This document shows positions 8,779 to 16,866 of a stretch of 64,000 nt of DNA, piece by piece (the first letter of the stretch is position 1; every line of letters starts with the position of its first letter). This DNA is from Muricauda sp. SCSIO 65647 (lineage in GTDB: Bacteria > Bacteroidota > Bacteroidia > Flavobacteriales > Flavobacteriaceae), in the NCBI RefSeq assembly GCF_021534965.1, contig NZ_CP091037.1:846501-910500 (forward strand), read 5' to 3'. Both the position numbers and the translations under genes were made by a program. The notes under the pieces were generated by a model that was given only the letters and a program-made list of their open reading frames with translations, searched no databases and was not told the origin of the DNA.

Positions 8779-9891
8779 TCAGTTGGCCGTGACTTCTGGC
8801 TCAACGTTGTTCCAGACCTTGATTTTGTCATCTGGACCAACGCCTGATTTTACCTCCACGAAAATACCATCACTGATACCGAGCTGGATCTCTTTTCTTT
8901 CGAATTGTTGTTCGCCTTTTTCGATTTCAACAAAAGGTTCTTTGGTCTCTGTATCAAACTGTACCAAAGCTTCTTTTAAAGCTAGAACGCTGTCGGCCCT
9001 TGCCAGAATAATGGAGGCATTGGCACTCAGGCCAGCGCGGATGAAGGTGGTATCCTCTTTTGTCAAAGTGCCCTTAATCTCAAACTGGATCGCTCCATTT
9101 TCTTCTTTTCCCTTTGGTGCGATGTAATCGAGAACTGCATCAAAAACTTGATCCTCAATGGCCCCTACGGTAATTTCCAACGGAAGGTTTTCGGTTATTT
9201 TACCGACTTCAGATTCATCGACCTTGCCTTCAAAAATCATTTTCTCAACATCAGCTATGGCGGCTATGGTAGTTCCTTCATTGAAGTTGTTGCTCTCGAT
9301 AACCTGATTGCCCTTTTCGACGGGTACATCTAAGACCATACCGCTGACCGTAGAGCGAATGAGGGTATTGGCCTGGTTGCCATAACCACTCGCCGTACCT
9401 GTTTTGATGATGTCGTATCTTTTATTGGCGGCATTGTACGATTGTTTTGCTTGGTCAAACGTGACTTCGGCCCGTTCAAGGTCTGCTTGGGAAATAACCC
9501 CTCTATCGAACAGGGATTTTTGCCGATCATAGTTACGCTTCTGATCGTTTAAATTGATTTTGGCCTGATCGATCGCGTCGCGAGCATCATTGAGCGCATT
9601 CAAATTAGGGACCACTTTGATTTTGGCAATCAAATCACCCGACTTCACATAGTCACCTCCCTCAACATAAACTTCTTCGATTACCCCTGAAATATTGGGC
9701 TTTATCAATACTTCTTCTAAAGGAAGGATACTTCCCGTAGCCACGGCTTTTTTTATGATGGTCTGTTTTGACGGTTTTTCAGTTGAATAGATTACCGGAT
9801 CTTCAGCATCCTTTTGATATAGATAGTACATCGCTCCACCGAATCCGATTAAAATGATCAGGAGAATGATAATGGTTACTGACTTCTTCAT
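8779..9891 (-). CDS. MacA-like periplasmic adaptor (HlyD/RND adaptor family), copy 2
   Basis: A 370-residue adaptor with an N-terminal membrane anchor (residues 5-25), split lipoyl domain (GDYVKSGDLIAKI), coiled-coil hairpin with LFDRGVISQADL and a beta-barrel. It is clearly a paralogue of the adaptor at 4318-5460, sharing most landmark motifs such as NFNEGTTIAAIADVEKMIFE. It lacks the acidic C-terminal tail of copy 1 and ends at EPEVTAN. Its gene follows two permeases and precedes the ATPase in the same direction. Whether the two adaptors serve separate permease pairs or mix cannot be seen. Confidence 0.93.
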   Translation of the reverse strand: MKKSVTIIILLIILIGFGGAMYYLYQKDAEDPVIYSTEKPSKQTIIKKAVATGSILPLEEVLIKPNISGVIEEVYVEGGDYVKSGDLIAKIKVVPNLNALNDARDAIDQAKINLNDQKRNYDRQKSLFDRGVISQADLERAEVTFDQAKQSYNAANKRYDIIKTGTASGYGNQANTLIRSTVSGMVLDVPVEKGNQVIESNNFNEGTTIAAIADVEKMIFEGKVDESEVGKITENLPLEITVGAIEDQVFDAVLDYIAPKGKEENGAIQFEIKGTLTKEDTTFIRAGLSANASIILARADSVLALKEALVQFDTETKEPFVEIEKGEQQFERKEIQLGISDGIFVEVKSGVGPDDKIKVWNNVEPEVTAN

Positions 9892-9916
9892 TTTAATTAT
9901 TTTGATTGATATTTAA

Positions 9917-11176
9917 TTATTCATTTCTTAATGCCTCAATGGGTCTGACACGTATAGCACTCTGTGCGGGTATGAACCCTGCCAACAGCCCCGATATCAC
10001 CAATACCAAAAGTGCGGTCGCGACCACACGAACGCTTACACTGGGGTTCATGAACATGTCTACCGGCCCCACATTTGCCAAAAGCGCATTGACCGCATAA
10101 ATAAAGAGTGCCCCAAAAATTATACCGGCCATTCCTGAGATTATGGTCAAGAATATCGACTCTAATATGACCTGCTTCTTAATCGACCAAGGATGTTCGC
10201 CCAGAGCCCTTCGTATGCCGATCTCTTTGGTACGTTCTTTTACCACTATGAGCATGATATTACTGACACCGATGATTCCTGAAAGCAAAACAAAGGTTCC
10301 CACTATTATGGCAATCCATCGCATACCGGCAAAAAGGCTCTCTACGCGGTTATATTGTTCATAGAGATCGAAATGGCCTATCGCGCGATGGTCTTCAGGA
10401 TGCACTTTGTGCTTTTTCTTCATCACATCGATGATTTTTTCCTTGAGCACCGATATCGAGTGGCCATCTTCGGCAGTAATGGCCATCCAGCCTACATCTT
10501 CGCCGTAATTGAAAGCCTGCGAAAATGAAGTAAAGGGGACAAAAATTTCTTTTTGGGCTTCTTCGCCCCCATCACTACTGTTCTTTTTATACGTACCTAC
10601 CACCAAAAAATTGACACCTTGAATCTTGATATAGGTACCCAACACCTCTTCATTCTTATCATAAAGATCATTTTTCACTCCTTGCCCAATAATGGCCACC
10701 TTGCGCTTTTCGTTGATATCGTTATAATTGATAAACCTACCGGACGTCACGGTCATGGGGTCTTGGTTGATAATTTCGGGATAGTCGCCATACACATTGT
10801 ACGCACCGGCATTGAGCCCCCTTACCACATTGTTACCGCCCGAACTGAAGCCACCTAGTTGGTTTCTTGGAGAAAGAAATCTCAGATTTGGCACATTATC
10901 CCTAATGGTCTGTACATCTTCGCGCTTAAATTCGAAACTCCTATCTTTTGGCAGGCCTTGGTAAGGTTTTGTGGTCCTTCTTGTCCACATGAACATGGTA
11001 TTGGTGGCAATATCACCGAAATCTTGGTTAATACCATTCTCCAGCCCTTTGCCTGCCGCCAAAAGAATGATGAGTATGAAAATGCCCCAAAAGACTCCAA
11101 AAGCGGTCAAGACGGTTCTAAACCAGTTACTGGTCAATACCTCCAAAATTTCTTTCCAACGATCTCTATTGAACAT
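9917..11176 (-). CDS. MacB-type ABC transporter permease
   Basis: A 419-residue permease starting MFNRDRWKEIL. The ATG at 11176 is preferred over an upstream in-frame codon because all four paralogues start with a Trp-containing amphipathic segment followed by the first helix. Topology is MacB-like without a fused ATPase; the coupling region is VKERTKEIGIRRALGEHPWSI. It begins 2 bases after the stop of the previous permease. Its first helix contains GVFWGIFILI, like GVLWGIFVYI in the permease at 5494-6756, supporting the duplicate-module reading. The periplasmic domain lies at about residues 50-270. Confidence 0.92.
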   Translation of the reverse strand: MFNRDRWKEILEVLTSNWFRTVLTAFGVFWGIFILIILLAAGKGLENGINQDFGDIATNTMFMWTRRTTKPYQGLPKDRSFEFKREDVQTIRDNVPNLRFLSPRNQLGGFSSGGNNVVRGLNAGAYNVYGDYPEIINQDPMTVTSGRFINYNDINEKRKVAIIGQGVKNDLYDKNEEVLGTYIKIQGVNFLVVGTYKKNSSDGGEEAQKEIFVPFTSFSQAFNYGEDVGWMAITAEDGHSISVLKEKIIDVMKKKHKVHPEDHRAIGHFDLYEQYNRVESLFAGMRWIAIIVGTFVLLSGIIGVSNIMLIVVKERTKEIGIRRALGEHPWSIKKQVILESIFLTIISGMAGIIFGALFIYAVNALLANVGPVDMFMNPSVSVRVVATALLVLVISGLLAGFIPAQSAIRVRPIEALRNE

Positions 11177-11178
11177 GG

Positions 11179-12423
11179 TTATTCGTCTCTCAGTGCTTCG
11201 ATTACTTTTATTCTGGCAGCCCTCCATGCTGGGAAAAACCCAGCGATCGTTCCTGCCAATATCAGTACCAGAACGGTCGCTACCGCAACTTTTAAGTTTA
11301 CAGATGGATTTACCACATAGTCAATCTCAACATTTGGCCCAACGACTTCTAACAACAACATACTCAGTATGAGTCCTCCAAATCCTGAAATAGCCGTTAC
11401 AAATATCGATTCGTGAAGAATCATGCCCACAATCGACCAAGGTTTCGCGCCCAAGGCTTTTCGAATACCTATTTCGCGAGTTCTTTCCTTAACGACAATC
11501 AACATGATATTGCTTACGCCCACTACTCCAGCGATGATGGTACAGACACCTACGAACCAAAAAAACAGTTTGATGTTGCCGGTAAGGCTATAATACCGCT
11601 TAGCTTCTTCAAGGGCACTCCAGACCTCGACCGCACTGGTATCATCAGGTGCCACGGTGTGAACTTGCTGTAAATGTTTTTTTAGCCCCTCTTTGAACAT
11701 CGTCGCTTCGGCCACAGCTTGGTCAAAATTCTCTTTGGGCGGCAAGGTATACGATAGTGTGTTTAAACGATCACCGCCATTAAAAACCTTTTGTGCCGTT
11801 GTTATAGGAATATAGATTCGCTCTTCTTCGCGGTCTTCATATTCTTTAAAGACACCGACAATTTTGAAGGGAATGCCACTTATCTCAATGAATTCGCCTA
11901 TTGGAGTTTCTACTTTGTTGAACACATCGGTCCTTATTTTCCTTCCGATAACGGCAATCTTGGCGGTTGATGCATAATCTTGGTAGTTGATAAACCGTCC
12001 TTCAATAATTCTGGTGTTCTCGATGAATTGAAACTGATCCGATACCCCCTGTATACTATACACCAAAGCTTCTTTGCCATAGTTTACCGTGACATCACGT
12101 ACAAAAAGCCTTGGTGATTGATATTCTATTGTTTCAGAAAAAAGTTTGCCTGAAGAGTCAAAGTTCTCATTGGTCAGCTGAATGCGCCGGCCGGGGTTGA
12201 GCCCCTTGTACTCTTTTGAAGTGACTCCTGTCCATACCCATAAACTGGTAGTCGCATCTTGTTCAAACTCACGTTTGATACCATTCTGCATACCATTGCC
12301 AAAACCCAAAAGCACTACCAAGATGAATATGCCGGATGCTACGGAAAGGCCCGTCAAAAAAGTACGAAGTTTGTTCTTACGGATGGTATCAAAAATCTCT
12401 TGCCATCTTTCAAGATCGAACAT
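11179..12423 (-). CDS. MacB-type ABC transporter permease
   Basis: A 414-residue permease and the first gene of the efflux cluster. It has the N-terminal helix, a periplasmic MacB-PCD domain and three C-terminal helices with the coupling motif VKERTREIGIRKALGAKPWSI. The C-terminus FPAWRAARIKVIEALRDE matches that of the permease at 6758-7987. The 109 bases upstream contain a small inverted repeat (GTACG at 12450-12454 and CGTAC at 12459-12463) and TGTTACTGTAACA-like bases, a possible control region, but no standard TAnnTTTG element was found. It should be translationally coupled to the next permease. Confidence 0.92.
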   Translation of the reverse strand: MFDLERWQEIFDTIRKNKLRTFLTGLSVASGIFILVVLLGFGNGMQNGIKREFEQDATTSLWVWTGVTSKEYKGLNPGRRIQLTNENFDSSGKLFSETIEYQSPRLFVRDVTVNYGKEALVYSIQGVSDQFQFIENTRIIEGRFINYQDYASTAKIAVIGRKIRTDVFNKVETPIGEFIEISGIPFKIVGVFKEYEDREEERIYIPITTAQKVFNGGDRLNTLSYTLPPKENFDQAVAEATMFKEGLKKHLQQVHTVAPDDTSAVEVWSALEEAKRYYSLTGNIKLFFWFVGVCTIIAGVVGVSNIMLIVVKERTREIGIRKALGAKPWSIVGMILHESIFVTAISGFGGLILSMLLLEVVGPNVEIDYVVNPSVNLKVAVATVLVLILAGTIAGFFPAWRAARIKVIEALRDE

Positions 12424-12532
12424 AGGTTGGTTGTTTGATGATTGATGAAGTACGCTATCGTACCTTAATAAGACAATAGATAGCCCACTTTGTTACAGTA
12501 ACACGCCAAAAAATATGTTAAAATTTTAGCAT

Positions 12533-12742
12533 CTATTTTTTCAACTTTCGGTACACAAAGAAAAAAATCGTGGCCACAATGATATAGGGAATGGCCATCA
12601 AATAGAGAATGCCATCATTTATACCCTCGGCCGTACCGCCTTCGGCCTCACTTTCCAAAACGGCCCGACACATAGAGCATTGGGCTTCCGCCAAGCTTGG
12701 GAGCATTATGAAAACCAGTATGAAAAAGACCGTTCTTTTCAT
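12533..12742 (-). CDS. Small CxxC membrane protein of the oxidase accessory operon
   Basis: A 69-residue protein that I cannot name. It has a cleavable-looking signal peptide (residues 1-20, ending AEAQ), then QCSMCRAVLES with a CxxC pair at the expected mature N-terminus, a short polar linker and one transmembrane helix (about 46-64) with a basic tail YRKLKK. The start ATG overlaps the stop of the DUF420 gene by one base (TAATG), so translation is coupled. Position after SCO and DUF420 suggests a role in cytochrome oxidase maturation, for example periplasmic copper handling; that is inference. The frame upstream of this ATG only copies the neighbouring gene. Confidence 0.75.
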   Translation of the reverse strand: MKRTVFFILVFIMLPSLAEAQCSMCRAVLESEAEGGTAEGINDGILYLMAIPYIIVATIFFFVYRKLKK

Positions 12743-13275
12743 TATTGGTAATAGGGTGAAATCATCAAATAGACCACTACCCCCGTTATGGCCACATATA
12801 ACCAAATAGGAAAGGTAATCTTTGCCAATCTTCGATGTCGTTCAAACTGTTTCAAATACGCCCTTGCATACGTTTTCAATACCAATGGAATGATCACTAT
12901 CGACAAAAGGATATGGGAAATAAGCACAAAAAAATAAACATATCTGAGCAATCCCTCTCCCCCAAAGGGTGTCGAATCTGAGGTCATATGATAAGCCACA
13001 TACATCAACAAAAACAATAATGAGAGCGCGATACAGGTGGTCATCAGCCTTTGGTGCAAGACCCTTCTACCATTTTTGATGGCAATTACGGCAATAATCA
13101 ACAAAATGGCGGTCACGGCATTGATGGCGGCATAAATAGGCGGCAAAAAAGACAAGGGTTCCACGTTCGGAAGTTTGACCCCGAACAACAATGCCACTAC
13201 AACAGGAATTGCCACCGAAACGATATTGATGATCCTGTTGAATTTTTTCTCTTTCAAAACCACATCTTCTATCAT
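12742..13275 (-). CDS. DUF420 membrane protein, oxidase assembly-associated
   Basis: A 177-residue DUF420 protein with about five transmembrane helices and conserved-looking histidines in YHMTSDSTPF, ISHILLSIV and FERHRRLAK. In Firmicutes the DUF420 protein CtaM is needed to assemble heme-copper oxidases, so the same role is likely here. The ATG overlaps the TGA of the SCO gene by four bases (ATGA), which indicates co-translation. The gene lies in a run with SCO and the CxxC protein downstream of the oxidase subunits. Confidence 0.88.
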   Translation of the reverse strand: MIEDVVLKEKKFNRIINIVSVAIPVVVALLFGVKLPNVEPLSFLPPIYAAINAVTAILLIIAVIAIKNGRRVLHQRLMTTCIALSLLFLLMYVAYHMTSDSTPFGGEGLLRYVYFFVLISHILLSIVIIPLVLKTYARAYLKQFERHRRLAKITFPIWLYVAITGVVVYLMISPYYQ

Positions 13276-14021
13276 TCTTGCAAAAGCTTTTTAATGTCTT
13301 GTTTCAACAACGAAATCTGTTCTTCTTCTCCTTCGGCATTTACGCCCTGTTCTTCGGTCACCGTGCCTCGATAATAAATAATGGGATTACCATGTCTGTC
13401 TTTTCTTGAGCGAATGTATCCCTCTCTATCGACCAAAGCAAACATTCCCGAATGTTCAAAACCGCCGGGTGCATCTTCGGCTTCACTGGCCACGATATAA
13501 AAGCCTTCTTCGGCCAGACGGTAAATTTCTTCTTGGTCACCGGTCAAGAGATGCCAGTCTTTATCGACAATACCGTTCTTTTTGGCATATTTCTTAAGTA
13601 TAGAGGGGGTATCGTATCGCGGGTTAATGGTAAACGAAGCCACTCCGAAATCGTCATTATCGGTAAAGGTTTGCTGTAACTCGACCAAGTTTTTGGTCAT
13701 CACCGGGCATATGGTCGGGCATGTGGTAAAGAAAAAATCGACCACATAAACCTTGCCCAGATAGTCTTCGTTGCTGACCCTTACACTATCTTGGTTAATG
13801 AAAGAAAAGGAAGGTACTTTTCTTTTCTCACCTGTTTGCTTGTTCTCTATATAGGTCAATTCACCTGATGGAATGGCGGCAGCCGACCTTTCGTCCCTGA
13901 CCACATCGCCCTTGGCCAGACGGTCGACAATTTTGGGCACGAAAATGATACCGAAAATCAAAATCACCAAAGACACCCAAATGTAGTTGTACTTTCGCTT
14001 GTTATTCGCTGTTGTCGGCAT
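13272..14021 (-). CDS. SCO1/SenC/PrrC-family copper chaperone
   Basis: A 249-residue membrane-anchored thioredoxin-fold protein expected to deliver copper to the CuA site of cytochrome oxidase or keep its cysteines reduced, on the periplasmic side. One N-terminal helix (about residues 12-30) precedes the SCO domain. The copper ligands are all present: CPTICP with Cys101 and Cys105, and His190 in GGFEHSGMF. An insertion before the C-terminus (YYRGTVTEEQGVNAEGEEEQ) is mildly unusual. It overlaps the previous gene by 20 bases and the next by 4. Confidence 0.94.
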   Translation of the reverse strand: MPTTANNKRKYNYIWVSLVILIFGIIFVPKIVDRLAKGDVVRDERSAAAIPSGELTYIENKQTGEKRKVPSFSFINQDSVRVSNEDYLGKVYVVDFFFTTCPTICPVMTKNLVELQQTFTDNDDFGVASFTINPRYDTPSILKKYAKKNGIVDKDWHLLTGDQEEIYRLAEEGFYIVASEAEDAPGGFEHSGMFALVDREGYIRSRKDRHGNPIIYYRGTVTEEQGVNAEGEEEQISLLKQDIKKLLQE

Positions 14022-14634
14022 TGTTCTTCTTTAAGGCGAGTCGATATTCGGCCAAGATAATTTTTACGTCGTCTCTCATCTTATTGTTCAGGTCTGCAAC
14101 AGAACTTGTGTCAAAACCATATTTCATTCCCTCGTCTTCATCATCGTTTCTTCCGCGCAGGTTTCCCTCTTTGTCGATAATGAAAACATGGGCGGTGAAC
14201 AAATCATTTTCTAAACTTAAATCAGTCTGCAGGCTTTTGAAAAGCCTTTCTATGTCAGATGGGTCTCCATAGACAAAATTCCAGTTCTGTGTATCGGAAA
14301 AAGTGCCCAATTCTCCTTTAAGTTCGGCCACTTTTTCTTCAGAGCCTTCTGGAACGACCATTACAAACTGCAGATCTTTAAACCCATCGAAGCGCTTGTA
14401 TATTTTTTGGTTAAGGTTGAAGACATTGCCCTTACGCTCATCTATATTGTTTCCCAAAAAACCCAAGATGGTGATTTTTCCGTTCAAAACGGCATCTCCT
14501 TGAAAGCTTTCAAGCGAAGTGATATTTTCGGTCAGAATGGGAAGTCTGCCAAAGTTATTGACCCCCGAGGCAAAAAACAGGTAAGCTACCAGAGGAAAGA
14601 TGAACAACACTACCAAGACCACCGTCTTCTTCAT
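14002..14634 (-). CDS. Cysteine-free SCO-like membrane-anchored protein
   Basis: A 210-residue protein with one N-terminal anchor helix (residues 4-22) and a domain that resembles the thioredoxin-like SCO fold: ITILGFLGNNIDERKGNVF occupies the place of the SCO copper loop, and HVFIIDKEGNLRGR matches the late SCO strand (FALVDREGYIR in the neighbour). It contains no cysteine at all, so it cannot bind copper like SCO or act as a thiol reductase. It is the first gene of the SCO unit, overlaps SCO by 20 bases and probably arose by duplication. A structural or partner role in oxidase assembly is an inference. A TAAATTTG box (14639-14646) lies 4 bases before the ATG. Confidence 0.8.
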   Translation of the reverse strand: MKKTVVLVVLFIFPLVAYLFFASGVNNFGRLPILTENITSLESFQGDAVLNGKITILGFLGNNIDERKGNVFNLNQKIYKRFDGFKDLQFVMVVPEGSEEKVAELKGELGTFSDTQNWNFVYGDPSDIERLFKSLQTDLSLENDLFTAHVFIIDKEGNLRGRNDDEDEGMKYGFDTSSVADLNNKMRDDVKIILAEYRLALKKNNADNSE

Positions 14635-14680
14635 ATTGCAAATTTACGACCCAACAAGAAGATACCCATGCTATCGGAAC

Positions 14681-14704
14681 AAAAAAGACGGCCATTTGAC
14701 CGCC
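14681..14704 (-). terminator. Intrinsic terminator after cytochrome oxidase subunit IV
   Basis: On the minus strand GGCGGTC (14698-14704) and GGCCGTC (14687-14693) pair over 7 bp with two G-U pairs around an AAAT loop, followed by six T. It lies 23 bases beyond the subunit IV stop and separates the oxidase subunit operon from the SCO operon. Confidence 0.7.
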
Positions 14705-14727
14705 TCTCTTATGCTATTTTTTGAATC

Positions 14728-15111
14728 TTAGAAATTCCATGCCAGAAAACCCTCTTTGAAGACCGTGTAAACGTAATCGGCTTCATAGAGTAAGATGAAC
14801 ACAAGGTAACACACCAAGAAAATTGGCGTCCATACAATGGCTCTACGAAGTGAGCTTTTTTCGTCACGAAGGTGCATGAAATCCCATGCGATATAGTAGG
14901 CCTTGACCAAAGTCAATACAATGAAAATCCAGTTCAACAACTTCATGCCGATGAAATAGTTCTTGGTCAAGATTTCAGGCTTGGTGATCCCAAGACCCAC
15001 TTCTATTGCCGTGACTATGGTCAAAAAAATGAGTACTCCCCAAATTTTCTGGGTGTTTGACCTGAACTTTAGAAGCCCCCTGAATATTTCCAATTTATGA
15101 TCGTGCGCCAT
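14728..15111 (-). CDS. Cytochrome c oxidase subunit IV-like protein
   Basis: A 127-residue inner-membrane protein of the prokaryotic cytochrome c oxidase subunit IV (caa3/COX4_pro) family. It has three transmembrane helices, with the conserved VKAYYIAWDFMHLRDE segment following the second. The start at 15111 (MAHDHKLEIFRG) is chosen because the upstream in-frame extension is only the translated end of the subunit III gene. It follows subunit III by 16 bases and is the last gene of the cyoE operon, before a terminator. The subunit stabilises the core enzyme and has no redox centre. Confidence 0.9.
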   Translation of the reverse strand: MAHDHKLEIFRGLLKFRSNTQKIWGVLIFLTIVTAIEVGLGITKPEILTKNYFIGMKLLNWIFIVLTLVKAYYIAWDFMHLRDEKSSLRRAIVWTPIFLVCYLVFILLYEADYVYTVFKEGFLAWNF

Positions 15112-15127
15112 AGTATCAAATGATTTT

Positions 15128-16189
15128 TTATACCAAATAAAAGAATGTGAATACGAATACCCAGACCAAATCGACAAAGTGCCAGTACAGTCCTACTTTT
15201 TCAACCATTTCATAATGGCCACGCCGTTCATAGGTGCCCAATATGATGTTGAAGAAAATAATGATGTTGATGACCACCCCTGAAAATACGTGAAAACCGT
15301 GAAAGCCGGTGATGAAAAAGAAAAAGTCGGCGAACAATCGGCTACCGTACTCGTTTCGAATCAAGTTGGCCCCTTCTACCACTCGAACTGCATTGTTCAA
15401 TCTGGCCAAAGCTGCCTCTCTTTTAAAAATTGCTTTCTCCCCTGTTTCGCCCAAGTTACTGTAATTACGCTCTAATTCTTGTAATTTGGACTGGTCAGAA
15501 GGATTTTCAGATGAACGTAATTGTTCAACATCGGGAATAATTTGCTCTGCACGCATCAAAATACCCGGATTGGCCTTGAAGCCCTCTATCACCTCATTTA
15601 ACGAAAAAGATGTTTTATAGCCCTCGGCCTCATACCAAATACCTTCATTGCTAACATGCTTCACGCGGTCTTCGGGCAACACTTTCGCAAAGTCGGCCAA
15701 TGCTGCACGTTCACCCGAATCAGCTTTCACAAATTGAAGAATACGCCCCCCTTTGGTTTCCAATGCGCCAAAATCGCCTTTGATGAACGTGGCCCATTCC
15801 CAAGCTTGAGAGCCCACGAAAATGGCGCCCCCAACAATGGTCAAGAACATGTACAAGATCACTTTTTTCTGCATCATGCGATGGCCGGCATCAACTGCCA
15901 GTACCATTGTGACCGAAGACATGATCAGTATAAAGGTCATGAACGCCACATAGTACATGGGGTAATTGCCGTGAAAAAAGGGCACGTGGGTAAACACCTC
16001 ATCGGCTATGGGCCAAGTCTCGATAAACTTGAACCTTGAAAATCCATAAGAAACCAAAAAACCTGAGAAGGTAAGTGCATCTGAGACGATGAAAAACCAC
16101 ATCATCAATTTGCCGTAACTGGCTCCCAGAGGTCTGTTGCCCCCTCCCCAAACTGTTCCTTCCGATTCGGTCGTCACCGCTGTATCCAT
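15128..16189 (-). CDS. Cytochrome c oxidase subunit III with large soluble insertion
   Basis: A 353-residue heme-copper oxidase subunit III. The usual motifs are present: NRPLGASYGKLMMWFFIVSD near the N-terminus, QAWEWATFI at about 128-136, FFFITGFHGFHVFSG at 289-303 and GLYWHFVDLVWVFVF at the end. Between QAWEW and the TGFHG helix there are about 140 extra residues (139-278), mostly charged and helical-looking, where typical subunit III proteins have a short loop. The insertion is probably a soluble domain on one face of the oxidase. The gene is followed by subunit IV and preceded by the smaller paralogue at 16283. Confidence 0.93.
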   Translation of the reverse strand: MDTAVTTESEGTVWGGGNRPLGASYGKLMMWFFIVSDALTFSGFLVSYGFSRFKFIETWPIADEVFTHVPFFHGNYPMYYVAFMTFILIMSSVTMVLAVDAGHRMMQKKVILYMFLTIVGGAIFVGSQAWEWATFIKGDFGALETKGGRILQFVKADSGERAALADFAKVLPEDRVKHVSNEGIWYEAEGYKTSFSLNEVIEGFKANPGILMRAEQIIPDVEQLRSSENPSDQSKLQELERNYSNLGETGEKAIFKREAALARLNNAVRVVEGANLIRNEYGSRLFADFFFFITGFHGFHVFSGVVINIIIFFNIILGTYERRGHYEMVEKVGLYWHFVDLVWVFVFTFFYLV

Positions 16190-16282
16190 AAAAACCGTTG
16201 TTTTAATAAAGCTTTAGCAAAAATAAACGTTTTGACGTATTCTGAAAATCCAATTACTGATGAAACCCCAAATTTTGAAAAA

Positions 16283-16864
16283 TTATTTTACAAAGTACAT
16301 GAACAATAACAGATAAACCCACAACAAATCCAAGAAATGCCAAAACGAAGCCCCCAATTCAAGCCCCAACATATCACTGGGCCGATATTTGCCCCTGAGT
16401 TGTTGAAAGATGACCACCAGCAACGAAATGAGCCCTGCCACCACGTGCAAAATATGCACAAAGGCAATCAGAAAAACATACGACATTTTGATATTGCTGG
16501 TCGGGCCGGTAAAATAATACCCGCTCTGCAGCATTTGTGAAAAACCATAAAATTGAAAGCCAATGAACCCCATACCCAGCAACAAGGTCACCAGCAACCA
16601 GAGTGAGGCATTTTTTTGATCATCTGCCCTGACAGCCTTTTTTGCAAAAATATAGGTAAGGCTACTGACGATGATGAGTGCGGTACTGATGAAGAAAGCC
16701 GTAGGCAGTTCCAACTCCTGCACCCAATCATCACGCTTGCTGCTGACGATGTATGCGCTCGTCCATCCGGCGAAACCCATGATGAGGCTTCCCATACCGA
16801 ACCATAGCAGCATTTTTCTTGAACGTTCCCTTCTTTCTTTTCCGGTTCCTTTTGTCAAATCCAT
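16283..16864 (-). CDS. Cytochrome c oxidase subunit III-like protein, short form
   Basis: A 193-residue, five-helix member of the subunit III family, the length of the short CyoC/CtaE type. It contains FIGFQFYGFSQM, YVFLIAFVHILHVVAGL and the C-terminal ASFWHFLDLLWVYLLLF, equivalent to the WHFVD motif of the long paralogue. The start is ATG 16864, placed two bases after the cyoE stop; a TTG two codons upstream would overlap the stop. Two subunit III genes in one operon suggest that one is an accessory or assembly subunit, since the residues before the second helix differ. Confidence 0.9.
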   Translation of the reverse strand: MDLTKGTGKERRERSRKMLLWFGMGSLIMGFAGWTSAYIVSSKRDDWVQELELPTAFFISTALIIVSSLTYIFAKKAVRADDQKNASLWLLVTLLLGMGFIGFQFYGFSQMLQSGYYFTGPTSNIKMSYVFLIAFVHILHVVAGLISLLVVIFQQLRGKYRPSDMLGLELGASFWHFLDLLWVYLLLFMYFVK

Positions 16865-16866
16865 AT

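Noticed and set aside
8682-8840. N-terminal extension of the ATPase by 53 residues
   Set aside because: The extension overlaps the upstream adaptor and has no ABC similarity; homologues start at MIEIKDLHKSY.
12450-12463. GTACGCTATCGTAC as a terminator upstream of the efflux cluster
   Set aside because: The stem is only 5 bp and no T tract follows; at most it is an operator.
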